Below, one piece after another: positions 49,281-57,668 of a stretch of DNA of 64,000 nt (positions are counted from its first letter, which is position 1; each line of letters begins with the position of its first letter). The notes beneath the pieces were generated by a model. The model worked only from the letters and a program-made list of their open reading frames with translations, was not told where the DNA came from and searched no databases. The DNA is taken from NCBI GenBank assembly GCA_023392635.1, contig JAEVYS010000037.1:26617-90616 (forward strand). The letters are read 5' to 3'. A program made the position numbers and the translations under genes. Origin of the DNA: Actinomycetes bacterium (lineage in GTDB: Bacteria; Actinomycetota; Actinomycetes; Propionibacteriales; Propionibacteriaceae).

Positions 49281-49350
49281 ACTTCGCTACCGAAACCCGC
49301 CTTCGCTCCCGAGATCTCGGGGGCGAAGGCGGATTTCCGTGGCGAAGCGT
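49281..49350. terminator. 70-base hairpin after the TRIC gene
   Basis: Perfect inner arms CCGCCTTCGC and GCGAAGGCGG close on the palindrome CCCGAGATCTCGGG, and outer arms (CTTCGCTACCGAAA against TTTCCGTGGCGAAG) pair with one mismatch. The gap 49242-49554 holds no gene. TTCGCT-containing modules are repeated three times before the hairpin, so it may be a repeat element acting as terminator for the TRIC gene and the opposite kinase gene. Confidence 0.65.
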
Positions 49351-49554
49351 CGGACGGGCCCGGTCACCCGCAGGAGGTCTTATGCCACGGCTGCTGCGGG
49401 GGTAGTTTCGGCCATGGCCCCTCCCAGGGTCCCGCCAGTCCTGGGAGTCCCGACTCGCCGACCTTCCTGGGGGGCACCGGTTCTTGACGTCGCTAGCTGT
49501 ACCGACATGGTCTGAGGGGTCCATGTCGCCGGCGGGCCCTGGCGGACCCCACGC

Positions 49555-50532
49555 TCACGGCGTCGCCACTCGACGACCCGCCCTCGACACCGGCCACCAC
49601 CGCTGCGTCGGTGGGAGCAGGTCGCCGGCGGGGCGCCGGCCGACCGTCCCGTTCCTGCTGATCGCGCGCCGTGGGCCGGCCGCGGTCGGTGGTTCCACGC
49701 GGGGCAGCACCACCGTGTCGCCGGTGGGTGCCAACGCTGAGGCCACCGCAGTGGCGTCGGCCGGACGGTCCTCGGGACGCTTGGCCAGGCACGCCTCGAT
49801 GACCGCAGCGAGATCGGGCGGGACGTGCGCGGGGAGGGGCGGCGGCGGATCCTCGAGGTGGGCGATCGCCGTGGCGATCGGGGTACCGCGGTCGAACGGG
49901 CGGCGGCCGGTCAGGAGTTCGTGTCCCAGGACGCCGAGAGCGTAGAGGTCGCTGCGCGCGGTGACTTCCTCCCCGAGCGCCTGCTCGGGGCTGATGTAGA
50001 AGGTGGTGCCCAGGATCTCGCCGGTCGTGGTGAGGGAGGGCGCGTCGACGTGCTTGGCGATGCCGAAGTCCATCAGCTTCGCGAACCCGTCAGGGGAGAC
50101 GATCACGTTGGCGGGCTTCACGTCGCGGTGGATGATGCCGCCGGCGTGGGCGCGGGCCAGGGCGCCGCTCAGCTGCCGCAGGATCCTGCGCACCAGTCCG
50201 GGGTCGAGGGGCCCGTGCTGGTCCACCAGTTCGGCCAGCGTGGGGCCGTCGATGTACTCCATGACCAGGAACGCCAGCCCGTCGTGCTCCCCGAAGTCGA
50301 ACACCTCGACGATGTTGGGATGGCTCAACTGGGCCGCGAACCGGGCCTCCGCCCGGAACCGGTCGGCCAGGGCCTGCTCCTGGACCGTTCGCGGGTGCAT
50401 CACCTTCAGCGCGACGTCACGCAGGAGAACCCTGTCGGTCGCCTTCCACACCTCGCCCATCCCGCCAGCGGCCACACGCGACGCCAGCTGATAGCGGGAC
50501 GCCAGGACGAATCCCGGCACCAAGCGTTCCAC
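49555..50532 (-). CDS. soluble serine/threonine protein kinase (PknB-like)
   Basis: A 325-residue Hanks-type kinase with all core residues: Gly-rich loop RVAAGGMGEVWKA, Lys43 in VALKVMH, Glu62, catalytic Asp137 in HRDVKPANVI, Asp155 in MDFGIAK and the YISPEQAL activation-segment end. The C-terminal 60 residues are Pro/Arg-rich; no membrane helix, PASTA or other sensor domain is present, so it is cytosolic or scaffolded. GTG 50532 is preceded by a G-rich run serving as ribosome-binding site. A DUF6458 gene lies 29 bases upstream on the same strand and may be co-transcribed. Confidence 0.93.
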   Translation of the reverse strand: MERLVPGFVLASRYQLASRVAAGGMGEVWKATDRVLLRDVALKVMHPRTVQEQALADRFRAEARFAAQLSHPNIVEVFDFGEHDGLAFLVMEYIDGPTLAELVDQHGPLDPGLVRRILRQLSGALARAHAGGIIHRDVKPANVIVSPDGFAKLMDFGIAKHVDAPSLTTTGEILGTTFYISPEQALGEEVTARSDLYALGVLGHELLTGRRPFDRGTPIATAIAHLEDPPPPLPAHVPPDLAAVIEACLAKRPEDRPADATAVASALAPTGDTVVLPRVEPPTAAGPRRAISRNGTVGRRPAGDLLPPTQRWWPVSRAGRRVATP

Positions 50533-50561
50533 GGCCCCCCCGTTCCAATGTCTGCTGGTGT

Positions 50562-50774
50562 CTACCGGGGATCTTCGCGGTGTTCGACGATGTTGGTTCG
50601 CCGCGATGCCTGGGCGTTGGTCACCAGCCCGAGGATCACGGCCAGGACGCCGGCGGCCAGGCAGATGTAGCCGATCATGGTGAGGCTGACGCCGGGTACG
50701 GCGTCCCGTACGGCGAAGGCGAGCACGGCGCCGATGACAAGAAGGCCGATGCCGGTTCCAGTGGTCGGTGACAT
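50562..50774 (-). CDS. DUF6458-family small membrane protein
   Basis: A 70-residue protein with two hydrophobic helices (GIGLLVIGAVLAFAVRDAV and MIGYICLAAGVLAVILGLV) and a short basic tail, typical of the actinobacterial DUF6458 family of unknown function. ATG 50774, with GAGGAG upstream. Its 5' leader contains copy 1 of a structured repeat ending in a strong hairpin. It is followed by the kinase gene. Confidence 0.85.
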   Translation of the reverse strand: MSPTTGTGIGLLVIGAVLAFAVRDAVPGVSLTMIGYICLAAGVLAVILGLVTNAQASRRTNIVEHREDPR

Positions 50775-50850
50775 TTGTGGGTCTCCTCATTCCTTGGCCG
50801 CTCCGTTGCCGGACCGGCGAACTGCAGTCGGGCCCGGCGGCCGTCCTGAA

Positions 50851-50970
50851 GAGAGTCCGCCCCATGCTGGGGAGCCGGGGCGGACTCTCGTGTCCACGGC
50901 GGAGGAGCCAGTCCCCGTCGCGGAGGTCGCGGTGGCGACACACCCCCCCGGATGTCCAGCCGGCCCGCTG
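50851..50970 (-). ncRNA. candidate structured leader element, copy 1
   Basis: Read on the minus strand: GACATCCGGGGGGGTGT inside a stem-loop closed by GCGG/CCGC (about 50970-50929), then GGGGACTGGC, then a perfect 13-bp hairpin GAGAGTCCGCCCC...GGGGCGGACTCTC (50889-50851). It lies 76 bases before the DUF6458 start. Copy 2 precedes the MFS gene. On the plus strand the same stem-loop has a seven-C loop, reminiscent of the loops of actinobacterial 6C RNA; a further seven-C run lies at 50990-50996. The coding strand of the RNA is therefore undecided. The remaining gap to 51192 shows nothing else. Confidence 0.55.
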
Positions 50971-51192
50971 CCCGATCTGTACCCGGACAGCCCCCCCGCC
51001 GCACCAGAAAGGAGGAGGTCTGCCACCCGGCACGCTCACGGCGGGTGGGCGGGACGGAATCCTCGGCACGGACCCGTAACCTTTCGGGCCCGAGGGACGG
51101 TTGACAATCATTCGCGGCCGAAAGTCAGAGCCCGGGCCGTGGCGGGGGCATGTGAGATCGTGCTCGCACCGACGGGCGATCCGTCCGGGAGG

Positions 51193-52407
51193 TCAGCCCC
51201 GCGGGGCCCTCCCCGCCGGTATGGGACGCGCGGCCGGCACCACCAGCAGGGCGAGGACCGAGATGGCGCCGACCATGGTGAGCGCCCGCAGGACGCCGAA
51301 GTGGTCGCCGAGGAACCCGAGCAGGGGCGGGCCGGCGAGGAAAGCGGTGTATCCGATCGTGGTCACAACGCTGAGCCGCATGGCCGCCCGTGCCGGGTCG
51401 TCGGCGGCGGCCGACATGCCGACCGGGAAGCCGAGGCTCGAGCCGAGCCCCCAGATCGCCGCACCCACGAAGGCCAGCGCCGGGTTCCCGAGGACGACCA
51501 GCGCGCAGCCGACGATGGCAGCTCCGAACAGGATGCGCAGGACGGGGACGCGTCCGTGGCGATCGAGGAGACGGGTGCCCAGGATCCGTCCGGCGGTCAT
51601 GAAGGCCAGGAACACCGACAGCGCGACCACGCCGAGGGCCTTGTCGAGCCGGTGGCCGTCGACGAAGGCGACCGCCATCCAGTCGTTGGCCGTCCCCTCG
51701 GTGAACGCGGCCGCGAGAACCACCAGGCCGATCAGCAGCGTGCGCGGCTCCGTCCAGGCCGAGCCGTGGCGCGCCGGGGTGGGGCCGTCCGCGGACCCGG
51801 CGTCCGCGGGATCGTCGAAGGCGGGCAGGAAGCGCGCGGTGCCCCACAGCACGGCGGTCGTGGAGGCAACGGCGACCACCCCGATGTGCAGGAGCAGGTC
51901 GACCCGCAGGGCGGTCATGCCCACGCCGACCAGGGCGCCGATCACGGTGCCACCGCTGAACGCAGCATGGAACCAGGGCATGATCGCGCTGCCCAGCGAC
52001 TGCTCGACGACCGTGCCCTCGAGGTTCTGGGCCACGTCCCAGATGCCGGTGCCGAGACCCAGGAGGAAGAGGCCGGGCATCGCCCAGTACATTCCGGCGT
52101 GGCTGACCACGGCCACGGACGCCAGCACCAGGCCCGGCATCGACAGGAACACCCCGAGGCGGACGGTCCCGGCGGCGCCCAGCCGGTGGGAGATCCGGCC
52201 GGCGAGCGGGAGGCCGCACAGGGCTCCGAACGACACCGACAGCAGCAGCAGGCTCAACAGGCCCGGGGTCAGGGCCAGCGTCTCCTTGACGTCGGGGATG
52301 CGCGACATCCAGGACGCGAACGCGAAACCGTTGGCGGTGAACACGAGCAGGTCGCCGTTACGGGCGCGTGCGGTGGGGCGCGCTGTGGTGGTGGTCATCG
52401 GCGTCAT
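51193..52407 (-). CDS. MFS transporter (YbjJ-like)
   Basis: A 404-residue major-facilitator protein with twelve helices: VFTANGFAFASWMSRIPDVK at helix 1, LCGLPLAGRISHRLGAAGTV (the A-type loop) and SLGFPVGMSAAADDPARAAM in the second half. This subgroup (YbjJ/FucP-distant) is uncharacterised. ATG 52407 or 52398; the longer frame upstream runs through the structured repeat. The substrate is unknown. Copy 2 of the candidate leader element ends 49 bases before the start. Confidence 0.9.
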   Translation of the reverse strand: MTPMTTTTARPTARARNGDLLVFTANGFAFASWMSRIPDVKETLALTPGLLSLLLLSVSFGALCGLPLAGRISHRLGAAGTVRLGVFLSMPGLVLASVAVVSHAGMYWAMPGLFLLGLGTGIWDVAQNLEGTVVEQSLGSAIMPWFHAAFSGGTVIGALVGVGMTALRVDLLLHIGVVAVASTTAVLWGTARFLPAFDDPADAGSADGPTPARHGSAWTEPRTLLIGLVVLAAAFTEGTANDWMAVAFVDGHRLDKALGVVALSVFLAFMTAGRILGTRLLDRHGRVPVLRILFGAAIVGCALVVLGNPALAFVGAAIWGLGSSLGFPVGMSAAADDPARAAMRLSVVTTIGYTAFLAGPPLLGFLGDHFGVLRALTMVGAISVLALLVVPAARPIPAGRAPRG

Positions 52408-52455
52408 GTCTACACGATCGGTGGGCGAGCTCAGGTGACCGTGCGTGGGGTAGGA

Positions 52456-52565
52456 CCCGCCCCACGCCAGAGGCGTGGGGCGGGCCTGCGGCCGCAACGG
52501 GCTGGCCAGTTCCCCTCGCGCCGACTGCGGTGGCGACACCCCCCCGGATGTCGAGCCGACCGCTG
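52456..52565 (-). ncRNA. candidate structured leader element, copy 2
   Basis: Minus strand: GCGGTCGGCTCGACATCC leads into a seven-G loop and TGTCGCCACCGC, closing a stem GCGGT/ACCGC plus CGACA/TGTCG (52563-52527). Then GGGGAACTGGC, then a perfect 13-bp hairpin CCCGCCCCACGCC...GGCGTGGGGCGGG with a three-base loop (52484-52456). Same order and spacing as copy 1 at 50851-50970. It is 49 bases upstream of the MFS start. Confidence 0.55.
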
Positions 52566-52867
52566 GGGACCCAGTACCCGCCGGTGGCGAGTAGGAACGC
52601 CCTGCCAGGCTGTCGAACCCGTTGTCAGGGAGGGGACGGGGACGTGCGGGGGCCAGCCACGGACAGGCCGGGGCCCGGGTCGTGCCGACCCTCCCGGGCG
52701 AAGGGCCGGCACGACGGGACGTGCGGCGACGCATCGGATCGGTCGGTATCCCCCTCACCGGCCGGTGCCGCAGGCCGCCGTGGGCGACCTGCCGTCGGGT
52801 GGGATACCGCGCCCGGGGCGCGGGAGGTTACGGAACGGCCCGGATCTACGCAATCCTGCCCGGACGC
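52566..52867. other. gap upstream of the leader element; no gene seen
   Basis: GTACCCG at 52576-52582 is shared with copy 1 surroundings, so the repeat may extend slightly to this side. Otherwise the sequence holds only low-complexity high-GC frames. Confidence 0.45.
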
Positions 52868-53686
52868 TCAGGTGCGGGCCCGGCGTGCCCGGCTGAAGGA
52901 GTACACGCCGTACGCCACCAGGCCGAGCGCCACGAGGACGAGGAGCGCCTGGCCGAGCGGGAGCTTCGCGAGGTCGTGCAGGGCGCCGTCGAGGCCCCGG
53001 GAGCGTGAGGGACGCTGGGTGGCCGCTGCCGTCACGACGCCGAACCCGACGGCGACCAGCGCGACCCCCCGCGCGATATAGCCGATGCGTCCGGCGATGC
53101 GGACCAGACGTCGGGGCGGAGTGACCAGGTCCTGGAGGAACCGCTCGGTCCACCCTGACCAGATCTGGTACCCGCCGATCGCTGCGATGGCGACGCCGGC
53201 CGCACCGACGAGGAAAGGTCCGGCAGGCAGGTCCATCAGGGTCGCGGTCGCGTCCTTGGCGTTGGCGGCGTTGGACGTCCCGCCACCCAGGACGAACGAC
53301 AGCGCTCCCCACGCGAGGGTGAGGTACACCACGCCCTTCAGGATGCACTTCGCGACCCGTCCCGCCCCGTCGGCGCGCACGGTCTCGGTGAACTGCCAGA
53401 TCGCGAGCAGCAGGAAGGCGACCAGCACGGCCACCAGCATCAAGCGGCCCCACGGGGTGGCCGCGACCACCGCCATCGCACCGGAGGGGTCGGCCTCCGC
53501 CCCGCGGTTGCCGAACGCCACCTGGAGCGCGAGCCACGCCATCAGCAGGTGCAGCACGCCGTTCACCGCGTAACCCGCGCGGGCTCCGGCCTCGACGACC
53601 GGGTGGTCCCCCACCGTCCGTGCAGCGCGGGCAGCCTTTCCGGAGCCTCCGGACGTGCTCGCCGAGTGTCCCGTCAGTCCTGTCAT
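52868..53686 (-). CDS. DUF1206 integral membrane protein
   Basis: A 272-residue protein with six helices arranged as three two-helix repeats: GARAGYAVNGVLHLLMAWLA, CILKGVVYLTLAWGALSFVL and IGYIARGVALVAVGFGVVTA begin equivalent positions, the DUF1206 pattern. Each repeat has Gly-Arg/Lys-x-x-Tyr before the helix. Function of the family is unknown. ATG 53686. It follows the redox gene 53819-55222 by 132 bases on the same strand. Confidence 0.9.
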   Translation of the reverse strand: MTGLTGHSASTSGGSGKAARAARTVGDHPVVEAGARAGYAVNGVLHLLMAWLALQVAFGNRGAEADPSGAMAVVAATPWGRLMLVAVLVAFLLLAIWQFTETVRADGAGRVAKCILKGVVYLTLAWGALSFVLGGGTSNAANAKDATATLMDLPAGPFLVGAAGVAIAAIGGYQIWSGWTERFLQDLVTPPRRLVRIAGRIGYIARGVALVAVGFGVVTAAATQRPSRSRGLDGALHDLAKLPLGQALLVLVALGLVAYGVYSFSRARRART

Positions 53687-53818
53687 GGGTCCCCCCTCCG
53701 TTTCTCCGGAGATGTACCCACTTCCGCGCGATGTGCGGCCAACATCGATGGCGGAGAAGACGGAGGCCCCATCCGCGCCGGGCCTCGGCCATCCCGGTAC
53801 AGGGCTCCTCCGGCGGCC

Positions 53819-55222
53819 TCAGAAGGCGAACTCCTCCACGTGGATGCGCCGGGCCGGCACCCCGGCCGCCGCCGCCTCGGCGACCACGCTGCGGGTGAAG
53901 CCGGACGGGCCGCAGACGTAGAGGTCGGCACCGTCCAGGTCCGGCACGAGGTCGTCGAGCGTCAGGCCTGCGCGGTCCGCAGGCACCCAGCTGCCCGGGG
54001 CGCGATGGCCGGTGAGCACCGTGAGGGTGGCGCCGCGGCGCCGGCACAGGTGTTCGATCTCGTCCCGCAGGTACACCTCGTCGGGCCGGGAGGCGCGCAG
54101 CACCACCGTGGCCTTCCCGGGGGCGAACGCCGCATCCTCCAGCAGCGCGCGGATCGGCGCGATGCCGATCCCCGCCCCGACGAGGGCGAGCCTCTCGCTG
54201 GTGCGCATTCGGTCGGTGAAGGTGCCGTACGGCCCCTCGACCAGCACCCGGGTGCCGGGTCGCACGGATGCCAGTGCCGCGCTGCCCCTGCCGAGCCCCC
54301 GGACAGTGATGCGCAGCCGGTCGGCGCCGGGCGCCGCCGACAGGGAGAACGGGTGCTGGTGCCACCACAGGCCGCTGCCGAGGAAGCGCCAGTGCAGGTA
54401 CTGCCCGCTGCGGGCCCCCAGGCGGTCGAGCCGACGCCCGACCAGTTCGATGTTCCAGGCGTCGGGCCCGGCGGGGTGGACAGCGGCCACCCGCACCCGG
54501 TGCCTGATCGATCTGGCCAGCGGGGTGAGGAGGCGGAACCCCAGCAGTGCGGCGCCAGTGACCGCGAGGACAGCGATCCAGTAGGCGCGCTGCCAGGACC
54601 CCTGGCCCAGGAGGCCGCTCATCGAGAACATGTGCGGGATCGCGAGTCCGACCGCGGCGTAGCTGGCGAGGTGGATCCCGTGCCACACCTCATAGGGCAG
54701 GCGGCGGCGCGCCGCCGCGATGGAGGACGCCACGACCGCCGACAGCAGTGCCATGCCGAGCACGGCCAGCACGAAGTCCCCCTGCGGCCACAGGTAGCCC
54801 CACTCCTGGAGCAGGGACGCGTTGTCCATGAGCATGTAGCCGACGAGCACGAACACCGCGTGGACGACCAGGCCGTAGACCACCCAGTCGCCCAGCGTGG
54901 CGTGCAGTGCCGTCGCCCGGGGCTGGCCGAGGGCCCGGTCGATCACCGGCACGCGCGCGGCGAGCAGGAGCATCAACAGCAGGGCGTTGGTCGCGAGCAG
55001 GCCTGCCAGGATCCCGACAGCCGTGAGCGCACCACCGACCGTCGCGAAGCGGGAGACCCCACCCTCGGCCAGGAACAGGTACACGCTCATGGCCAGGCTG
55101 GCCCAACCGGCGGCCATCAGGGCTGTCGTGTGGTTCGGGGACCGGCGATCCCCGGCCGGGCGGGTCGCAGGGGTGGCCTCGACGCCCGGGGCGTGCCGCG
55201 GCAGGGCGGTCAGGTGGCTCAT
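53819..55222 (-). CDS. ferric-reductase-like transmembrane flavoprotein
   Basis: A 467-residue protein. The N-terminal half has about six helices with haem-ligand candidates: TLGDWVVYGLVVHAVFVLVG and YEVWHGIHLASYAAVGLAIPH (spaced His pairs of ferric-reductase-like domains). The C-terminal half is a ferredoxin-reductase module: FAD site WWHQHPFSLSAAP (His-Pro-Phe-Ser), NAD site LALVGAGIGIAPIRALLED and C-terminal LYVCGPSGFTRSVV. Electrons from NAD(P)H would cross the membrane via haem. ATG 55222 has GGAGG upstream. It diverges from apbE, with 116 bases between the start codons, which suggests a flavinylated extracytoplasmic electron path. Confidence 0.9.
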   Translation of the reverse strand: MSHLTALPRHAPGVEATPATRPAGDRRSPNHTTALMAAGWASLAMSVYLFLAEGGVSRFATVGGALTAVGILAGLLATNALLLMLLLAARVPVIDRALGQPRATALHATLGDWVVYGLVVHAVFVLVGYMLMDNASLLQEWGYLWPQGDFVLAVLGMALLSAVVASSIAAARRRLPYEVWHGIHLASYAAVGLAIPHMFSMSGLLGQGSWQRAYWIAVLAVTGAALLGFRLLTPLARSIRHRVRVAAVHPAGPDAWNIELVGRRLDRLGARSGQYLHWRFLGSGLWWHQHPFSLSAAPGADRLRITVRGLGRGSAALASVRPGTRVLVEGPYGTFTDRMRTSERLALVGAGIGIAPIRALLEDAAFAPGKATVVLRASRPDEVYLRDEIEHLCRRRGATLTVLTGHRAPGSWVPADRAGLTLDDLVPDLDGADLYVCGPSGFTRSVVAEAAAAGVPARRIHVEEFAF

Positions 55223-55338
55223 GGAAGGAGCCTCCCGGCCGGGCCTGTGCCGTCCCTGTGAGGGTCGTCGCCGGCGGATGTGAGTGCACACCGGCCTCCC
55301 GGCCCCGAGTGTCGGGCGGCGTGCGTAGGGTGCTCAGC

Positions 55339-56259
55339 GTGAGTACCGAACACCCCGCGACCTCGCGAGGGGTCTACCACCCGCTGCTCGGCACCAATGT
55401 CGAGATCCGGGTGGTGGCGGCGTCTGCTGTGGGCGCGCAGGAGCTCGCCGAGGCGGGGGAGCAGGCAGCAGTGGCCGAGATGGTGCGGCTGCAGTCCGTG
55501 TTCTCGGTGTTCGATCCCGGGAGCGAGCTGTCGCGGTGGCGCTCCGGCGGTGACCTCGAGCCGTCCGCAGAGCTCGCTGAGGTGCTCGAGGCGGCCGAAC
55601 ACTGGTGGGCCGAGTCCGGCGGGGCCTTCCACCCGGCGACCGCGCGTCTTCGGCAACGCTGGCTGCGCGCCGAAGCGGAGCAGCGGGTGCCGTCACCGGA
55701 CGAGCTCGGGGGCCTGGCTCGTGAGCTCCGGTCGCTGCCGTTCACTGTGGAGGAGGGGACGGTGACGCGCACCGGCGACTGCTCCGGCCTCGACCTCAAC
55801 GCCATCGCCAAGGGCTACATCGTCGACCGCGGAGTGGCTGCGGCCGCAGCCTGCGACGGGGTGAGGGACGTGCTGGTGAACGCCGGCGGCGACCTGCGCC
55901 ACATCGGGGCAGGTCCGGTCCGGGTGGGCGTGGAGGATCCGCGGTCGCCGGGCGGGGAGCCGATAAGGGTCGTCGAGCTGGGCGAGGCGGCGATGGCGAC
56001 CAGCGGTCCAGTGCACCGGGGCTTCCGGATCGGTGAGCGGTGGTTCGGGCACGTCCTCGACCCGCGCACGGGCTGGCCGGTGGCCGAGCGCCCGTCCACC
56101 ACGGTGCAGGCGCCGGACGCGATGACGGCCGACGCCCTGGCCACCGTGGTGGGCGTGCTCGACTGGACCGACGCCGTCCGCGTGCTGATGACCGTCCCGG
56201 AGTCGGCGGCGATCACCATCGACCCGTCCGGTGCGGTGCGCTCCTGCGGCCGGTGGTGA
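55339..56259 (+). CDS. apbE: ApbE: FAD:protein FMN transferase
   Basis: A 306-residue protein: GVYHPLLGTNVEIRVVA (N-terminal strand), the FAD-binding LDLNAIAKGYIVDRGVAAAA, LVNAGGDLRHIG, AMATSGPVHRGF and HVLDPRTGWPVAERPSTT with the Mg2+-binding Asp residues near APDAMTADALAT. It covalently attaches FMN to Thr/Ser of target proteins. No export signal is evident from GTG 55339. Typical partners are ferric-reductase-like flavoproteins and DUF2271 proteins, both of which flank it. GTG 55330 and 55321 are alternative starts. Confidence 0.92.
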   Translation: MSTEHPATSRGVYHPLLGTNVEIRVVAASAVGAQELAEAGEQAAVAEMVRLQSVFSVFDPGSELSRWRSGGDLEPSAELAEVLEAAEHWWAESGGAFHPATARLRQRWLRAEAEQRVPSPDELGGLARELRSLPFTVEEGTVTRTGDCSGLDLNAIAKGYIVDRGVAAAAACDGVRDVLVNAGGDLRHIGAGPVRVGVEDPRSPGGEPIRVVELGEAAMATSGPVHRGFRIGERWFGHVLDPRTGWPVAERPSTTVQAPDAMTADALATVVGVLDWTDAVRVLMTVPESAAITIDPSGAVRSCGRW

Positions 56260-56283
56260 AACGCGCAGGGTTGGGTGTGCCGA

Positions 56284-56889
56284 CTACACGGCGTAGGCGA
56301 CCGCGGCAGCCGTGAGGTCGCCGGAGGCGGTCAGCGTGGTCTGGGCACCCGTGCCGCCGAACGCCACCTTCTGGCGGACCAGGCTGTCCGAACCGTGCTC
56401 GACCATGCTTTCAATGCACACGTAGTACTCGCCCAGGGGTGCGCGGGCGCCCGCGGCGGTCGTGCCGTCCCAGGTGGTGGAGAAGCTGCCGGCCGGCACG
56501 GTGCCGCTGGTGGTGGTGTCGGTGCCCCCGGAGGCGGCGTACCAGTGGGACAGGCTGTTCAGCCAATTGTCGCCGTTGGCCTTGTGGTAGAGGGCGAGCG
56601 TCTTCACGAAGTTGCCGTTGGCGTCCTCGATCCAGACCGCCATGTAGGGGTTGCGGGACATGCCCCCACTGGAGGCGAACGTCCAGGACACCGTTGCCTT
56701 CGCGCTGTCGGGGAGGGTCTTGCCCGACGTCGACGCGGAGGCGGACGCCGAACTGCTCGCTGTGGCCGAACTCGACGCCGGGGTGGACGCGGTGGGGGTC
56801 GCGGCACAGCCGACGACCCCGACGATGGCTGCGACGGACACGCCGCTGAGGAAGGCGCGGCGGGTCACGGCGGAGTAGCGGGACGTCAT
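56284..56889 (-). CDS. DUF2271 lipoprotein of the flavin redox cassette
   Basis: About 201 residues. The N-terminus has Arg-Arg followed by a hydrophobic core and Cys (VTRRAFLSGVSVAAIVGVVG then Cys), a Tat-type lipoprotein signal. A Ser/Thr/Ala-rich linker (about 35-60) precedes the DUF2271 domain: NPYMAVWIEDANGNFVKTLA, DNWLNSLSHWYAASGG and a C-terminal strand VAFGGTGAQTTLTASG. DUF2271 proteins co-occur with ApbE and PepSY/ferric-reductase proteins; their role is unknown. ATG 56889; ATG 56922 is an alternative. Convergent with apbE. Confidence 0.88.
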   Translation of the reverse strand: MTSRYSAVTRRAFLSGVSVAAIVGVVGCAATPTASTPASSSATASSSASASASTSGKTLPDSAKATVSWTFASSGGMSRNPYMAVWIEDANGNFVKTLALYHKANGDNWLNSLSHWYAASGGTDTTTSGTVPAGSFSTTWDGTTAAGARAPLGEYYVCIESMVEHGSDSLVRQKVAFGGTGAQTTLTASGDLTAAAVAYAV

Positions 56890-57019
56890 CAGGGGCCTCT
56901 CGGTCGCTCGGGAGTGGAACACGGCAAGCCAATCGGCCCGGGATGTGCGTTCGCTGTGCGTGGACCGGTGAGGCGTCTGTGAATGCCAGGGTCGGTGCGG
57001 GCGTCGCCTCGCTAGGGTG

Positions 57020-57082
57020 GGCAGCGGGTGATGGATCCCGCCCGGGCTCGTCCCGAACCGCCGTCCGGCTGATGGTTCCTGT
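57020..57082 (+). promoter_or_regulatory. fluoride (crcB) riboswitch
   Basis: Contains the fluoride-riboswitch pattern: GGGTGATGGATCCCGCCC (57026-57043), GAACCGCC (57055-57062) and GCTGATGGTTCCT (57068-57080), matching GG-GATGG, AACCGCC and GCTGATG-CCT. TAGGGT at 57014-57019 serves as -10 box just upstream. It precedes a universal stress protein gene and two CrcB channel genes in one operon. A GGGCG/CGCCC hairpin lies between it and the start codon. Confidence 0.87.
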
Positions 57083-57125
57083 GCGTCGTCAAGGGCGTAC
57101 TGCGCGCCCGGTCGAGGAGGTCGTG

Positions 57126-57668
57126 ATGCCGTTCCGCCATCCGCCCCAGCCCAGCCCCCAGCGCATGGTGCCGGTGTCCGGGCACCCCTTGGTCGTCGGT
57201 GTGGTGCCGGGGCAGCCCGAACTGGTGGCGCTGACCGCGTCCGAGTGGTCCCACGCCCTGGGCGGGGTTCGGCTGTACTTCGGCTACGCGGACGCGTCCC
57301 GCATTGTCGAGGAGGAGTACGAGGACGGGACGGTCCGGCACTCCGACCTCGACCCGGACCTTGCCGACGACTCCTGGCAGGAGCGTGAGCGTCAGATCAC
57401 CGGCTTCCTCTCCGGCGTCCTCGCCGGCCACGACGGGCCCTGGGAGTTCCGGTACCTGGCGGGACGGGCGGACCGTGCCCTGACCCATCTCGCGCGGGCG
57501 GTGGACGCGTCGGCCATCATCGTGGGTGCTCGGCATGTCGCCTCCTCCGAACGCGTCCGTGAGTTCCTGGCCGGTTCGGTGGCCTGGCGGTTGACGCACC
57601 ACCAGCACCGCCCCGTCCTGACGGTCCCGCTCGCCGTGGTCGACTGGAAGGCCCCCACCCCGTGGTAG
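57126..57668 (+). CDS. universal-stress-protein-family protein in the fluoride operon
   Basis: About 180 residues of Usp/HUP-domain fold: PLVVGVVPGQPELVALTASE at the start, then DASAIIVGARHVASSERVRE and GSVAWRLTHHQHRPVLTVPL, the Gly-Ala-Arg-x(9)-Gly-Ser-x(11)-Pro-Val nucleotide-site pattern of UspA proteins. ATG 57126 has GAGGAGG upstream; GTG 57123 is possible. The CrcB gene begins before its stop, so the three genes are co-translated under the fluoride riboswitch. UspA-like genes are known companions of fluoride riboswitches; the role in fluoride stress is not established. Confidence 0.87.
   Translation: MPFRHPPQPSPQRMVPVSGHPLVVGVVPGQPELVALTASEWSHALGGVRLYFGYADASRIVEEEYEDGTVRHSDLDPDLADDSWQERERQITGFLSGVLAGHDGPWEFRYLAGRADRALTHLARAVDASAIIVGARHVASSERVREFLAGSVAWRLTHHQHRPVLTVPLAVVDWKAPTPW

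Noticed and set aside
50929..50996. Definite call of 6C RNA on the plus strand
   Set aside because: The C7 loops are suggestive, but copy 2 has only one C-run and I could not match the full Rfam consensus. The element is left as an unnamed candidate.
56284..56889. Covalent FMN site in the DUF2271 protein (Asp-Thr-Thr-Thr-Ser-Gly-Thr)
   Set aside because: The sequence lacks the Ala and spacing of the D-x-x-[ST]-G-A-T motif, so it is not a convincing ApbE target.
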